A stretch of 64,000 nucleotides of DNA from Chiridota heheva (GCA_020152595.1 JAIGNY010000918.1:704501-768500), one strand, 5' to 3'. Positions 24,401 to 39,400 are shown, counted from the first letter of the stretch. The notes: generated by a model from the sequence alone, not told the origin. Translations and numbers: made by a program.

Positions 24401-27400
24401 ATTGACATTCTCTGCAGGAAGGGCATTACTTTGAATAGTTCTTGCTCCATGATTTTATTTGAAAATATTGTATAAGGTGAATAAACTTTCATAGCAAAAT
24501 CCTATTATAAGGAGAAATTTGGCAGGAATTACAATGTGGTACAGCAAAGGGATAGGATAAGCATACATGTGATTTTGCCTGTCCCTCCGCTCTATCCCTC
24601 ATATAGCAAAATATATATTTAGGAGTGTCTAGAGGTGTTGCTCTTCTAAAAGCAATAACCAAATTCCCCTACCCCCCAAATAAGATTTAGCAAGACACCC
24701 CCCAAATAAAAATTAGCAAGACAAGGGGTGCAAGCAATGCTCATCCATCATGTCATCAAGTTTTTAAGACAAAAGTGTTTAATTTAGGCAATTCCACATT
24801 CTTTTAAAGAATAAAAAAAAAAAAATATTATTTTAGATAATAAAATAAAGACAAAAAGTCCCTGATTCAAAGGAATTGGACAACAATTTTCTCCTCAATA
24901 CATGTTGTGACCAACAAACCATGACCCCTGGGCATCCCTTGAATATTTTTTGCCTAAAGAATATAGCCAACAAACCTTTCATATTACCCTCTTGGTTAAA
25001 CACAATGGGGTCATAACCAAAGGAGAAGAGGAGATGGGAGTTCTGAGGAGAGGTTGTGTGTGAAGGTTGCCTGCCCTTCTCTTTCTTTCCCTCAAACAAA
25101 ATATTTTAACCAGAAATATAACCACATTTTGAAAGAGGAAATCTTTGATTCCGTATATCATAAAGGCACTGTAAATCCATCCTACTTCAGTAAAGAAAAT
25201 AATTTTATTCAATTTTAACAACATGGACAAATTTTCATTAAATTTTAAGACATTTCTTATCTAACATGCATATCTGTAAAACTTTTTAAGTAGAGTGTGG
25301 GGTATGTGTGTTCTTTAGCAATTTTGTGCATTAAAACAAGAAAGGTGGAATTCATTGTAGGTGGTTTTTAAGGATTACTTCAGTCAAGCAAGTTTCATCT
25401 TACATTAAAGTTGACTTCAAAGAAACAAAATGGTGAAAAAATTACTCTACTCTCTCATTCCGTCAAGAAGATATTCACGTTTGAAGCTCTGTCTTATCTT
25501 TGAAGAGGTGACTAGTGTAGTAAGTGTAATATGGAAAGGTTGGCACCCTCACCCTCACATTCCTAACAATTCTTCATGTATTTTAAAGAAAATTTATTTA
25601 ACATTTTTACTATTTAAATTGTTTTTTCTCAAACTTTCTTCTGGTGGTAAATTACCTTCACTAGATTCTGCTTTACTACTTTCCAGGCAAATGCAATTGT
25701 TTTTAAGTCACAAAACCACAGGACAAAACATGGTAGAATACATAAAGACTGAGAAATCTGAGGGTGTGATGTTACAACTAGTCTGATTTCAGTCGTTTCT
25801 ACACAAATGATACCAAACATTAAAATTAAATATCTATATGATTTTGAATATTTTCTTCACCATTTTGTTTCTTTCAAAATCCTCTTTATATAAAATGGAC
25901 ATGCTTGACTACTGAACTAATCCTTTGTACCTGTTAAAATGCTTTACAAGTGAAAAGCAGAATGTATACAGATGAAAAAGGACATAGTTTTGTTAAAATA
26001 GTACAAACACATATGGCAATAAAAATTGAGATTTGGAAGCAAAAGATAAAAAGACATACTTGCATGATAATCTTCTTCCTTCTGTATCAATGATGGCTTT
26101 ACATGAGCTACAGGAAAAAAAGAAAATCATGAAATAAAAGTTATATGCACAAACGGATACCTTATTCCATAAAGTTCATCCCTTTCTAAAAAGTTGCATG
26201 AAATGTTGCACCCCAAAGCTTTTCAAAATGCAAAGTGAAGAAAAATCTGTAAAAATTTACATCTCTTTTGCTGTACTTTGAAAAATCACACTTAATGCTT
26301 CAAGTTGTGTCCCTCACAAATATTTGTTTGGTCATCATTTTTCCATTCTCTCAGGTAAATGCAATGTTTTTTCATCAGAAACATAAATTTAATTCAGCAC
26401 AACCCCCTCAATCAACAATTATGTAGCAAGGCATTCTGAAGTCCTAAATTGCTCAAATAAGGAGTAAAACCATCAAATCAGATCTTGCCCTTTTCCCCAA
26501 CTGATCTCAAATTTTATACATAATGAAAATGTGGCTTTGATATGAAATGCATCAGAAATTAATTAGGCTTTTCACAAAATTAAAAGATTGTTCCACTAGG
26601 AACTTAACCCTTACTCCACCAGCACTTTTTTGAAAATGCGCTCGGGAGGCGGGGCCAAAGACGGGGCATCCAAAACGGTGATTATATCGCCGCTTGGTAG
26701 AGTAAGGCTTAATCAAGGCATGATTATTGAAGGGTCCTCTGTCTTCCAGGCAGCAGAGCCAGGCCCCTTCCGCACCTGCTGGGCCGCCCACCGGGACCAT
26801 GCTGCCTGTATTTTCGGGTTGGCGCATTTGTCGCGGGTTGATTAACCCTTACTCTACCAGCATTTTTTGAAAATGCGCTCGGGAGGCGGGGCCAAAGACG
26901 GGGCACTCAAAACGGCGATCCGCGTTGTACAGTAAGGGTTAATGCTCTTTCTATTGAAAAAAATGATAAGGGTCACTGGTCCTTTAGTAGAATGTAAATT
27001 CTGATTAATTCATTGCCTTCTTAACAATAGGAATTGATAGGGCAGCAGGATACATATCAGAATTATCAGTCAAAATTGGTGTCATGCATTTCTTTCTTGG
27101 GTCATCCTCAAATATTACTTTTTTGCTCTCAAACATAAACAAAATTGAGTTGGTAGGACTGCAATTGCTCTTCCTCATCAAAAGACTTTCTGTATTCTTT
27201 TTACACACTAAACCATTGATAATGCAAACTAAGTAAAAAATGTATTTAAGTTGGTCAGAATTTCAATGGGTTGGTAGGGTTACAACAATAATTTTTTATG
27301 AGTGTCATTCAACAATTTTTAACTTTTTTTAACTTTTAGGGCAACTATGTAATAGTGTGTTCTGTTTCTATCTCTTTTTGAAATTCTTTACTGTTGTGAT

Positions 27401-30400
27401 CCCAATAATTTGATCCAATTGAGGGTAAATGGAAGAGCTAATGATTAATACAGAAAATTTTGATTTATTTTAAGGAATCTTCCCATTGAATTTCATTTTT
27501 ATGTATCTGATAAAGATAAATTTAAGAAACAGAAGAGTGATTAAAAAAAAAAAACCATGTTGATATCTCATTCCTAGCAGAAGTTGTTGAACTTAAAAGA
27601 TTTTTCTTGCCAAAATAAAAATGACTTTTGTACTAAGTCTAAGTCATCACAGCACTTTCTGTACTACACTTTCTGTAGTTCTTTCAAAATTAATTGCCAA
27701 TTTTTCATAAATTAATTAAAAGTTACAAGAACAACTTGAAAAACATTGTAAATTTTATTCTACACTGTTCTTAATATTTTTGTAAGAAACAAAATGTTCC
27801 CAATCATTTTACCATCTGTTTCTTTTATTTTCCTCTATCAAATATATCAAAATGAAATTACATGGGAATATTTCTTTAAAGAAAATTATGATTCTTTCCC
27901 GAGACATCAGATATGGTCTTTAGCTGATGGTAATAACCTCTTGAGATAATACTGAAAAAGACACTTACTTGTTTTCATCGACAATCATACTCTTGGCTGT
28001 GGTCCTCAGCATGTAGATGCCCCCAAACACTGCACTCATCCTGCAAAACACAAAATTTATTGAGTAAAAAAGCATAGCTAATACAAAATGTTTTGAGCAA
28101 AGCACCTCACCTTTTAATAATGAACATTATAACAGCAAAATATTTGTTACCGGATAATTTCATAATATTACCATGAAGTATGAAAAAATTTAAAGTATTG
28201 AAGTGTGTAAAACTTTTTTTTCGCCACAGACATTTTTCATATTCTTTCAAGCTTTTACAGAGACAAAATAATATGAAACAACTAAATAATTAAAATGTAA
28301 TGACAAAACTCAAGATGGTTCACACACTGAACTTTCAAAAGATGTTCAATTTACATAAGCTATGTAGGACCATACCAAAAGGCATCAATACTCAGTAAGT
28401 AAATCACAAAGCTTAACAAATGAAAGCATGAATCTTTATGCCCGAATCACGCAGTGACCTGATTAGGGCACAAAAGCATGCACATTAAAAATCGTGTATC
28501 ACACAATAAAAGAAAAGTCAATGGCCTTTAACACGTCCACAAAATTTTGCTGGTCGCACAATTATTTTCGATATCAAAACTTGATCTATTTAGTATAAGT
28601 CGAACTTGTCTACTAGTGTTCCGCAAAGAATAAATTGTCAAAAGTCTTCCGTAAAATCATTACATTTTCGCTCTAAAAAAAACAGAAAATAATGCGCGTC
28701 ATTCAAATAAGATTTATATCTAATAACGCAAACGTACGACGTGATGGCCTGCATCCTTCTTTGGGTAATTGTTAGTGACTTTACTCAAGAATGCTCGGGT
28801 ATTTAAGCATATATGTTCATGTGACAGAGCGTACGGATTTCACTCGAGCATGTTTGAAATACGCACTGATACCTACCTAACTACCGTTCTATTTCTAAAA
28901 CCGTGAACAATCAATAGCAAAGTAAGTGTGGAAAAAGGCTCATTTCCTCACGATTTGGCATTGTAAACTAAAATAAATAAGGTAACTGTTTTCTCAGACT
29001 AACTGACTTACAATCTTGTGAACATTAGGTTTTGAAATTTTAAGAAGGCGTATAAATTTTCGAATAGAAGTAAATGGTGTCAGCTCTCAAAAAGCGGTCC
29101 AGTTTTTTACACATAGAAATGCAAAGTGAGTCGTTCTCACTAAACAAATGAAAACATACATTACAAATTCTGAAGATTGGATGAATGGAACAAAAATGAT
29201 GATTTATGATATTTATTCAACAAAATAGTGATTAAGAACAATTTTCTAACCCGAACTTTCTTCCAAAATAGAATCACTAATTTTACCCCTTAATCTATTG
29301 AATACAATTACTATGTCAGTCAAACAATGTTTGTTTGTTTGTAATGGTTTAATGGCATTGCGACAGTCAAACTCAAATGTATCAAGATGGTATTATAAAA
29401 TTATAGAGAGAATAAGATGAGAGTAGAGAATATGTTTTTAGAAGGAGGAAAGTGAGGGTTCAGAGGAGAAAGGATTGGTAAGGGAAGGAAGATGAGAAGG
29501 GAGGGGAAGATTTAAACAATACCTGCAAAAGCATTGGGGAAGTTCTCCACTCCCATACAATGTCCACAGGAAAGCTGTGTTACCATAGCGACCAAGAGAT
29601 TTCAGGAAAAACTGCATAGCTTGAAGGGCCTAAATGAAAAGAGTGAGAAACATTGTTATCATTCATTACCCCTATGGAGCAATCTCACTTCTTCTCCGGG
29701 TTCTACACTTCAAAAATTATGTTCTGCAATGAAGCTTCAAATTTCCTTAAATATTCTGCCTATTTCCTGAAATTCAGTGATAAAGCTTTTTACCTCAATC
29801 ACAATTAAAAAAAAAAGATAAAATAGCCTAAATATCTAAGGATATATGTATTAAATTTGCAAAAGAAGCAATTCAAAGTTTGTTTTCCCTGCCCTCCCAT
29901 TTTTTGTTGTTGTAAGTAATGTTTTTGAAAAAAAAAGAAGTACATACTCTTACCTTATAATTCACAGATATGTGATAAAGGACTGCCCAAGAAACAAGTT
30001 GATGTAAAAACCATGTTAATATCTTATTCTGTTTTGGAGTTATTGCATTTCTAATAAGTCACTAGTGTGTCATCGCAGTGTACAGTGTGATGTCATCAAG
30101 GCAAATCCAGAACAAATGTTATGTATTTCTTTGAAAATTAATTGCCTCTTTCTAAGATATCAACATGATTTTTACACCAATTTGTTTCTGCAGTAGTCCT
30201 CTGTCATTGAAATGAAAATAAAAAATTCATGGGAATATTCCTCGTATTACTATAATGTTAGCTTCATCTAGTCTTAATAATTTCTACACTAAGCTGGTGG
30301 AGCATTAAACTCAAATATTTCTTCCATGGAATAGGGTTTTCCCTCACATTTGGCAGACTATCACTGCATTTTTTGTTTGATGAGGGCTTAACGGCACCAT

Positions 30401-33400
30401 GACAGCAAGGGTCAAATTGTGCTTGAGAGGTTAGATCATTCCAGAGGTAGAAAGAAAAGAAAATGGTATGAGAGAAGTACGGGGGCTAATAGCCAGGAAG
30501 CTGGGATCAAAAGAGGAAGTGCAAGGGTGCAGAAAAAGAGAGAAACGTAGGTAGAGGGGGGTGGGAGAAGAAGACTAAATATGGTTGTAGAGGGAGGCAC
30601 GATGAAGGAAGGAGATAATTCTATCTGGAGGGTTTTTCTGCAAGAGCTTGGCTATGAAGTTGTGAGGGGTGAGGGAAGCTCTGAGGAGGTTGTACAGGGG
30701 GCAGGCAAGGAGGACGTGGTGGACTGTGAGGGGCCAATGGCAATTGTTGCAGAGGGGGAGGCAGTAAGGAGGTGGGAATGAGTGAGGTGTGACCTACTGT
30801 AATCTAAGGAGGGTAATGTAGACGTTGTCGATACTGTAGAGATCGTGGATGGTGGGTTTGGTCTGAATGATGGACTGGATGTAGTGGAGTTTTTTTTATC
30901 AATTTGGGAGTCCCTTGGAGTTTGCCAGCGGTCATGAACAAGCGAAACGATAAGTGGCTTAATGTCAGAAAGGGTTTTGCGAAAGGGGGTAGGGGAAGAT
31001 TGATGGCAAGCCTAGCGGCTGAATCAGCTCTGTCATTGCTGGGGATGCCAACATGACTGGGTATCCAAAAGAAAATAATACTTTTCCTGTAAGGGCAGGG
31101 GAGGAGTTTATGGAGGAGGTGGGACGTGGGGTTATCCACTTAAGATTGAGTAAAGAAGTAAGGACAGACTTGGGAGTCTAAAAGATGGCAAAGTGGCTTA
31201 GCGGGGAGTACTTAATATAGTTGAGGGCGAGTAGGATGGCCATGGCCACGGCTGAGACGATGGACAAGTGGTTGGGAAGCCTGCTACAGGGGGTGATGTC
31301 TTGGATGACGGCAGCAGCAGCTGTCTTGTCGCCATCCTCGAATCCATCAGTATAGATGGAGGTGTAGTTTGAGTTGATCTTTGATTTGGATGTGGAGGTT
31401 GATGAAGAGGTTGGGGGAGTTTGGGTTTTGTGATGAGTGGAGAGGCCCAGGTGGATGGAAGGGAGGGGGGTGGGGTGGCCCAGGGAGGAAACGTGGGCCA
31501 GGAGAAGGTGCCAAGAGTGGTGGGGTTAATGCCGAGATGGTGGAGGCCGGGTTTGATGCATAAGCTGAAGGAAGGGGATAGGGTTTTAGTACTATTAAAG
31601 AGGGTGGAGAAATTGGGGTACCTAATGAGGTTGTATATAGGGTTTTGGGTGTTGGTAAGGGCTCTAAAAGCATAGGAAAGGCTAAGCTTTTTACACCTTA
31701 TCAGAGAGGGGGGTTCGTTGGCTTCAAGATGAAGGCTGGTGATGGTGGAGGTTCTGTAGGCAACCAGGCAAAGCCTTGAGGGCTTCATTTTGGATGGTGT
31801 TGATGTGGTTGAGGTAAGAGTCGTGAGTGGCACTGTAGACAATATTGACGTAGTCGAGCTTGGCACGAATGGTGAGCCTAAAGATTTTGAGGAGAGCGTG
31901 GGGGCTGCACCCCAAGTGGTGTTGGAAATGAGGTGGAAAATGATAAGGGAGTTGTTGCATTTCTGTTTCAGGTTGGTGATGTGTTGCTTGTAGGAGAGCT
32001 TGGGGTCTAGGGTTAAACCCAGAAACTAAGTGTGATCAACTTTAAGGATGCAATATTCATTGAGCACGAGGTTCGGGTTGGGGTGGAGGTTGTTGAAAGT
32101 GCATGCAGACTGTCTTGTCTTTGGAGAATTTAAAACTGTTATTGTTGCACCAGTCTTGCAGCTGGTTGAGGCCAAGTTGGAGCCTATTTTCAACAATAGA
32201 AAGGCTAGGGGAGAAGTAGACGATGGTGAAGTCATTCACGTAGATGGCACATTTGATGTTGGGGCCATGCTCAGGTTGAGAGAGTAAGGGAGAGGATGCT
32301 GCCTTGGTTGAGGCCTTCTTGATGGGGGTAGGGGTTGTGGAGGGTGTGGCCAGTACGAACTTGGAACTACCTGGGTGAGAGGAAGTTTTGAATAAAGATG
32401 AGAAGGTGGCCTCTGAGGCGGATGGTGTGAAGCTTGCAGTTAATGCCATATTTCAAAGTAGTGTCGAAAGCTTTCTCGAGGTCAAAAAAGATGGCAATTG
32501 AGGTGTTCTTTTTGCAAAGGATTCCCAAATGGCAATGTTGAACGTGATTAACTGGTCCAGGGTATTGCAACGTTCACAGTAGTTGGTAAGGGGAGAAGAT
32601 TCTGTTGGTCTCAAGGAACCAGTTTAGTTTCTGGTTAATGATCCTTTCCATAATTTTACAGAGACAGAGACAGGTGATGGGGTGGTAACTGGGGAGGGTT
32701 GGTGCTGTCCTTTCCCGGTTTGGGGATGGGGGTGATGATAGCTGTTCTCCAGATAAGGGGAAAGGAGTGTGAGAACTAAATGTGGTTAAGGATGGTGAGT
32801 AGGGGAGTGGTGGCCTTGTTGGGAAGGTGTTTCAGGAACTGGTAGGGGATGTTATCTGGGCCCTTGTAGGTGCAACCAGCATCGTGGATGGCTTGCTTTA
32901 ATTCAGAAAGGGTGAGAGGGGTGTTGTAGTTCTCGGTGTTGTTTGAGGGAATGGTAATACTCTGGGTTTCATCGCGAGCTTTTTTGGCTTTGAAAGCATT
33001 GGGGTAGTTGGCTGAGGACTAGATGTTGCTGAAAAAGGCGGTGAAGCGGTTAGCGATATCCACTTTCCCGGTGAGGAGATTACCATTTCTGGAGAGATGG
33101 GAGATGGGAGACTTCCCCATCCTGCCATGGAAGCTATTAAGCATACTCCAAATCTTCTTAGTGGGGGGTGTTGGTGGTGAGAGAAGAGATGAAGTTGTTC
33201 CAAGTGTTGGTTTTACTGTCCTTGATAGTACTTTGGCATGGCTGATGAGAAGGAGGTTGAGGTTGTGGGTGGTCGGGTTTGTTTTGAAGTTCCTGAGGGC
33301 TTTTTTCCTGTTCTTGATGGCGATTTTGAAGTCATCGTTTAACCAGGGGTGGGGTTGTTAGGGGTTTGGAGGTTTTGGGAATGGAGCAGGTGGTGATGTT

Positions 33401-36400
33401 GATAAGGATGTTACTAACATTTGACGTAGGATCCTTACCCTTGAGAAGATGGGGGAGAGGTGAGAGTTACGAAAAGGGCCAGTTGACTTTTGTAAGGTAA
33501 CAATTGGAAGTTGGTCTGTGGGGGTTTGAAGGTTGGATTGAATAAGGAAAGGGTAATGGTCACTACCACAGAGGTCAACAGTGACCCTCCAGCTAAAATC
33601 AAGGAGGAGGTTGGGGGACCAGAGAGACAGGTCAGTACAGGTGAGGGAGCCTGTGGCAGGGTGAAGGTAGGTCAGGGAGTTAGTGTTGTGCAAGGAGAGG
33701 CTGTGCTGTTGAAGAGTGTTTTCGAGAAGCTTGCCTTGCGGGGTGGTGGTATTGGAGCCCCACAGGGGGTTGTGGGCGTTGAAGTCACAAAGAAGGATGA
33801 AAGGGGAGGGGAGCTGAGAGATGAGGTTGTTAAGGCTGGTTGGCTGAATGTTGGCATTGGAGGGAGATAGATATTGCAAAGAGTGAAGGTTTTGTGGAGG
33901 GAGATAGAGATACAGATGGCCTGAAGGACAGTGTTCACATGAACAGGGCTGTGTGGGATATCATGTCTAACGAGAATGGAGATGCCCCCTCAGGCCCTGT
34001 CAGCATCCTCTTGATGTTTATGGTAGCAAGAGAAATTATTGAGGGAATAATGGTCAGTGGATTTCAAGAAGGTTTTTTGTAGGCAGAAGATGACTGGGTG
34101 AAGGTGGTGGGCAGAGGGTTAATTTCTTCCCAAGTTGGCCTTAAGGCTCCTGATGTTCCCTTGTATAAAGTTGTGAGTGTTATTGTAATTGATCCTACCA
34201 AAGCAGTCACCCATTCACAAAGATAAAACCCCGGAAAATGGAAAGGTGCAAATTTTTAGGTGGAAAAGTGCGTGATAAGAGTATAACCAGAATGGAAAGT
34301 TTGAGAGAACAGAAAGGAAGTCACTTTTCTCTCAACACAGCTGTACAGCACCAATCAAAATACATTTTTGCACCAGAATTAAAAGATGTTGAAAAGTGTA
34401 AGCTTAGATCTTCAAAGTTGATAATCGGTACAGGTTCTTGTTGTATAGAAATACCATAAAAAAATATTATCAAAGACATCTGGTAAGTCGGGAGGATTAT
34501 TTGATGAGGAAGGCAAGGAACACATTAGTTTGACTTACTTCTTCTGTTGGTGTGGTAGGCCTGACCATGGCGATGGAATAAATAACAAAATGCTGTAATG
34601 TTGGTGTCAGCTTCCTGAATTTCAAAAATTCTGAAAACGGTCTGTCTTTGTATGCTGCAAACAAGGCACAACAGAAAACAAAAACAAGAGTATATTAATC
34701 ATACAACAAACTATACTTCAATTAATAAAGAATGTGCAGAAGTAACACTACCTAAATTGCTTGAACTAGAAAAAAAGTTTTAAGATTTTGAGGTTCCGAC
34801 ACTCAATATGGATTTTAAGTTCGAACTTTTGTATAATAAATATTATTGCACAATGGGCTCAAAATAACAGTGACAACCAAATAACTCACATTTCTCACAA
34901 GAATGGAATTTCACAATTAATCAAATTCAACTATTTTCATTAACATGCTAAGCCCATCCCACTATGCATATTAATAAAATTCAACTTTTTTGTGTGATGA
35001 ACATGTACACATTAGCTAACAACATAATTACAGCAAATTTGAAACAAATTGGTCATGCAGTTGTTAAAATATGAACATTGAATGATTTTAACATTAAGCC
35101 CAGCCTACTCATTAATATGCATGATATCGCCACCAAAAATAATAGGGCACATCTGTGGATCATGGGCTATCTGTGTACCACATATGAACTGAATCCCATG
35201 CAATGTTCTTGATATATTGTGTTTACTAGCTCTTTCCAACAAAATCATGTTTGCATATTAATGAAATTCAACAATATAATTACACCAAATATGAAACAAA
35301 ACATACATGTGGTTGTTAAAATATAAACATTTTAATATTTTAACATTAAGCCCCGTCTACTCATTAATATGCATGACATCACAACCAAAAACAAGAGCGC
35401 ACATCTATGGATCATGGGCTATCTGTGTACCACATATGATATAAATCCGGTGTATTGTTCTTGAGATATCGTGTTTATGATGTATTGTTCTTGAGATATC
35501 GTGTTTATGAGCTAGCGTCATTCACATACATACATACACCCATACACACACACGCTGTCATGACCACATAGGTTCCTGATGCTGATGGCATTTGAACCAA
35601 AAACTATCAACTTCCTTGGCAGTCTTTTTATCAAAGTCAGTTAAAAATTAACCAAAAAAAAGTTCTAAAACTTAAATCTTTCATTATCATTCAATAGCTC
35701 TCACTTCCCTCTATCCTTCCAAATGCAGATGACTTGCTAATATTCTTGCAGGTGTGAAGTTAACAAATATCAATTAAGTCAAAAGTGGTTTAGCAAGCAT
35801 TTTTGTAATACTTCCTGTATAAGGAATGCATCAACTTTGATTTCAAATTAATGAAAAAATGTGAGTGAAGATCTGAAAAGAGTCCAAAGCAACTCACCTT
35901 CGTAATCATCTGCCCTCTCCTGGTACCGCATGACAAATTCAATGAGCTTCATCAGCATCCTCTTCTCAAGCATGGACACATAACGACTGCTAAAGACGTC
36001 TGAACGAGAACAAGGAACCTACAAAAGTAACAGAATAAATGAGTTAATCAGTGAAGAAATACATCCATCTCTTCAAGAACTTAGTTATCCATTTTCAAAA
36101 ATGTTGTAAGTGAGATATTTTTCTAGTAAGGTGATAAATGGCTAAGTTAGAAAAGTTCTCATAAACTAGAAGGTAATATTTTTTGAATCAATACCCGTTT
36201 CAAAAACTTCCAACCAACATACGGCCGGTGAAACTTTTGAAGTTTTTTCGTTGCTTTAGAAAAATATAATATGTTGCAGGAAATATAACCTTTGATAGTA
36301 TTCTAGTCTTTCTTACAAACATTTTTCCCAACCTCCCACAAAATAAATAATCCTTCAGCTGATAGCATGAGGTAAATTTCCAAAAAATTGCAACTTACCT

Positions 36401-39400
36401 CCATTGATAAGGACAGTATAATACTACAGAAAAACTGTAGATGAACTTTTTCCAATAATCTTCAACAACTCCCTCCTATCTTAAACCAGACTCCTAGCCT
36501 ATGTTTAAATGTCTAATTTGTTTCACCCTCAATTTGTTGGGAAATATTTGCACACAATCTCTCATGCATAAAGCCATTACACGTCAAAGCTATTAATGAT
36601 GTAATTCATCATATGCTATGTCTTGATGAGAAGCAAAACACTCACATGTTCTAATTTGTCTTTGATGACTGTCAGGATTCTTGTGACTGCCTTGAATTCA
36701 GCATATCGGCTTATACGAGATGTAACCAGAGTTTCCACCATCGATCCACGACAAAACATCAACTGTTGGAAAAGAAGCAAAACTAGAAATGATACTGGTA
36801 AGTAAGTGACATGGACATCATGGACAGGTGTCAGACATAGATGTGCATTGACATAGATCACACATTACACGAACAAGTCACAAACCACAATGAAAACATA
36901 CCAAAATGAAAAGGGCCAAACAATGTTATTAAATTATTCAAGCCTACTGGGAATTTTTCTTGGGTACTAGTTTGGCACCACATGCTAATTTTTTTATGTA
37001 ACTTTCATCTTTCTCATTACATCACCTTTTATTGTAAGTTTATGTAACATATTGTACACAGACCTGCTATGATATTACCGTCTACTATCATATAGTGATC
37101 AATAGCAAATATTGAGTGTCTCACTATGTAAGTTTGAACCAATTCTGGCAATTATCTTGCATAAATTTACAAATTCAAATTTTTCAAACAACATACCAAA
37201 CACATTTTTTTTTTTATAACTTTATTTCAATAAACATTTTATAACTAAATAATGTTCAAAGTGCAATTTGCATCAAAAGTAGCTCAAAACTGTCATATCA
37301 ATAAAACAGTAAACACGAGAAAGAATTGAGACCACACTGTATAGAAGAAAAGTCTTAAGAAAATAATTACAAAAATGTATTCATGTCATCCTTAAATTTG
37401 ATAATCTTCTTTTGAAAAAAAAAATCACTCTGGTGCCCATGTATGTGGTGTTGAGGGGAGGTAAAAGGGTAGTTGTGGACTAAATCCTTTTCTGTAAGTA
37501 ATAATAGTAAATAATCTATCCAATCAATTTCAATTTACACTCTGGTCATGTATTTTTCGATCAGGTACTATTGATAATCTCATCACTATACAGTACTAAA
37601 AAAAAAAATTGAATCAATTTTAGATAAGATTTTGATCCTTTTTTTAAGCTACCTTTAAAATTCTGGAAAGTTCTTACAATACAGCAAAACAAAAGTTAAT
37701 CATTTATCAATCTTGGAACCTTAAATCGTTTGTCATGGTAATCTACATTTTGGAAGGAGAAGGAGCACTTATCCATCTAGATATAATTGAAAACCTTACT
37801 CAGTAGACAGATTTGTCCATTTTACATAACACTTGCAATACAGATGTGAAAATGTTGGTCAAAATGTTTTGTAGTAGGGGTGCGGGTTTGTTGTAGCAGG
37901 GGTGCGGGTTTGTTGTAGCAGGGGTGCGGGTTTGTTGTAGCAGGGGTGCGGGTTTGTTGTAGCAGGGGTACGGGTTTGTTGTAGCAGGGGTGCGGGCTTG
38001 TTGTAGCAGGGGTGCGGATTTGTTGTAGCAGGGGTGCGGGTTTGTTGTAGCAGGGGTGCGGGTTTGTTGTAGCAGGGGTGCGGGTTTGTTGTAGCAGGGG
38101 TGCGGTTTGTTGTAGCAGGGGTGCGGGTTTGTTGTAGCAGGAGTGCGGGTTTCTTGTAGCAGGGGTGCGGGTTTGTTGTAGCAGGGGTGCGGGTTTGTTG
38201 TAGCAGGGGTGCGGGTTTGTTGTAGCAGGGGTGCGGGTTTGTTGTAGCAGGGGTGCGGGTTTGTTGTAGTAGGGGTGCGGGTTTGTTGTAGTAGGAGTGC
38301 AGGTTTGTGTAGTAGGAGTGCGGGTTTGTTGTAGTAGGGGTGCTGGTTTGTTGTAGTAGGGGTGCGGGTTTGTTGTAGTAGGGGTGCGGGTTTGTTGTAG
38401 TAGGGGTACGGGTTTGTTGTAGTAGGAGTGCAGGTTTGTGTAGTAGGGGTGCGGGTTTGTTGTAGTAGGGGTGCGGGTTTGTTGTAGTAGGGGTGCTGGT
38501 TTGTGTAGTAGGGGTGCCGGTTTGTTGTAGCAGGGGTGCGGGTTTGTTGTAGTAGGGGTGCGGGTTTGTTGTAGCAGGGGTGCGGGTTTGTTGTAGCAGG
38601 GGTGCGGGTTTGTTGTAGCAGGGGTGCGGGTTTGTTGTAGCAGGGGTGCGGGTTTGTTGTAGCAGGGGTGCGGGTTTGTTGTAGGAGGGTGCGGGTTTGT
38701 TGTAGCAGGGGTGCGGGTTTGTTGTAGTAGGGGTGCGGGTTTGTTGTAGTAGGGGTGCGGGTTTGTTGTAGGGGTGCGGGTTTGTTGTAGCAGGGGTGCG
38801 GTTTGTTGTAGTAGGAGTGCGGGTTTGTTGTAGTAGGGTGCGGATTTGTTGTAGCAGGGGTGCGGGTTTGTTGTAGCTGGGGTGCGGGTTTGTTGTAGTA
38901 GGGGTGCAAATTTGTTGTAGGAGGGTGCGGGTTTGTTGTAGTAGGGTGCGGATTTGTTGTAGCAGGGGTGCGGGTTTGTTGTAGCTGGGGTGCGGGTTTG
39001 TTGTAGTAGGGGTGCAAATTTGTTGTAGTAGGGTGCGATTTGTTGTAGTAGGGGTGCGGGTTTGTTGTAGCAGGGGTGCGGGTTTGTTGTAGCAGGGGTG
39101 CGGGTTTGTTGTAGCAGGGGTGCGGGTTTGTTGTAGCAGGGGTGCGGGTTTGTTGTAGCAGGGGTGCGGGTTTGTTGTAGCAGGGGTGCGGGTTTGTTGT
39201 AGCAGGGGTGCGGGTTTGTTGTAGCAGGGTGCGGGTTTGTTGTAGCAGGGGTGCGGGTTTGTTGTAGCAGGGTGCGGGTTTGTTGTAGCAGGGGTGCGGG
39301 TTTGTTGTAGCAGGGGTGCGGGTTTGTTGTAGCAGGGGTGCGGGTTTGTTGTAGTAGGGGTGCGGATTTGTTGTGGTAGGAGTGCGGGTTTGTTGTAGTA

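Noticed and set aside
26552..26906. Gly/Arg-rich short frames near 26.7 kb
   Set aside because: They fall on the GC-rich piggyBac-type MITEs and spacer and have no known motif.
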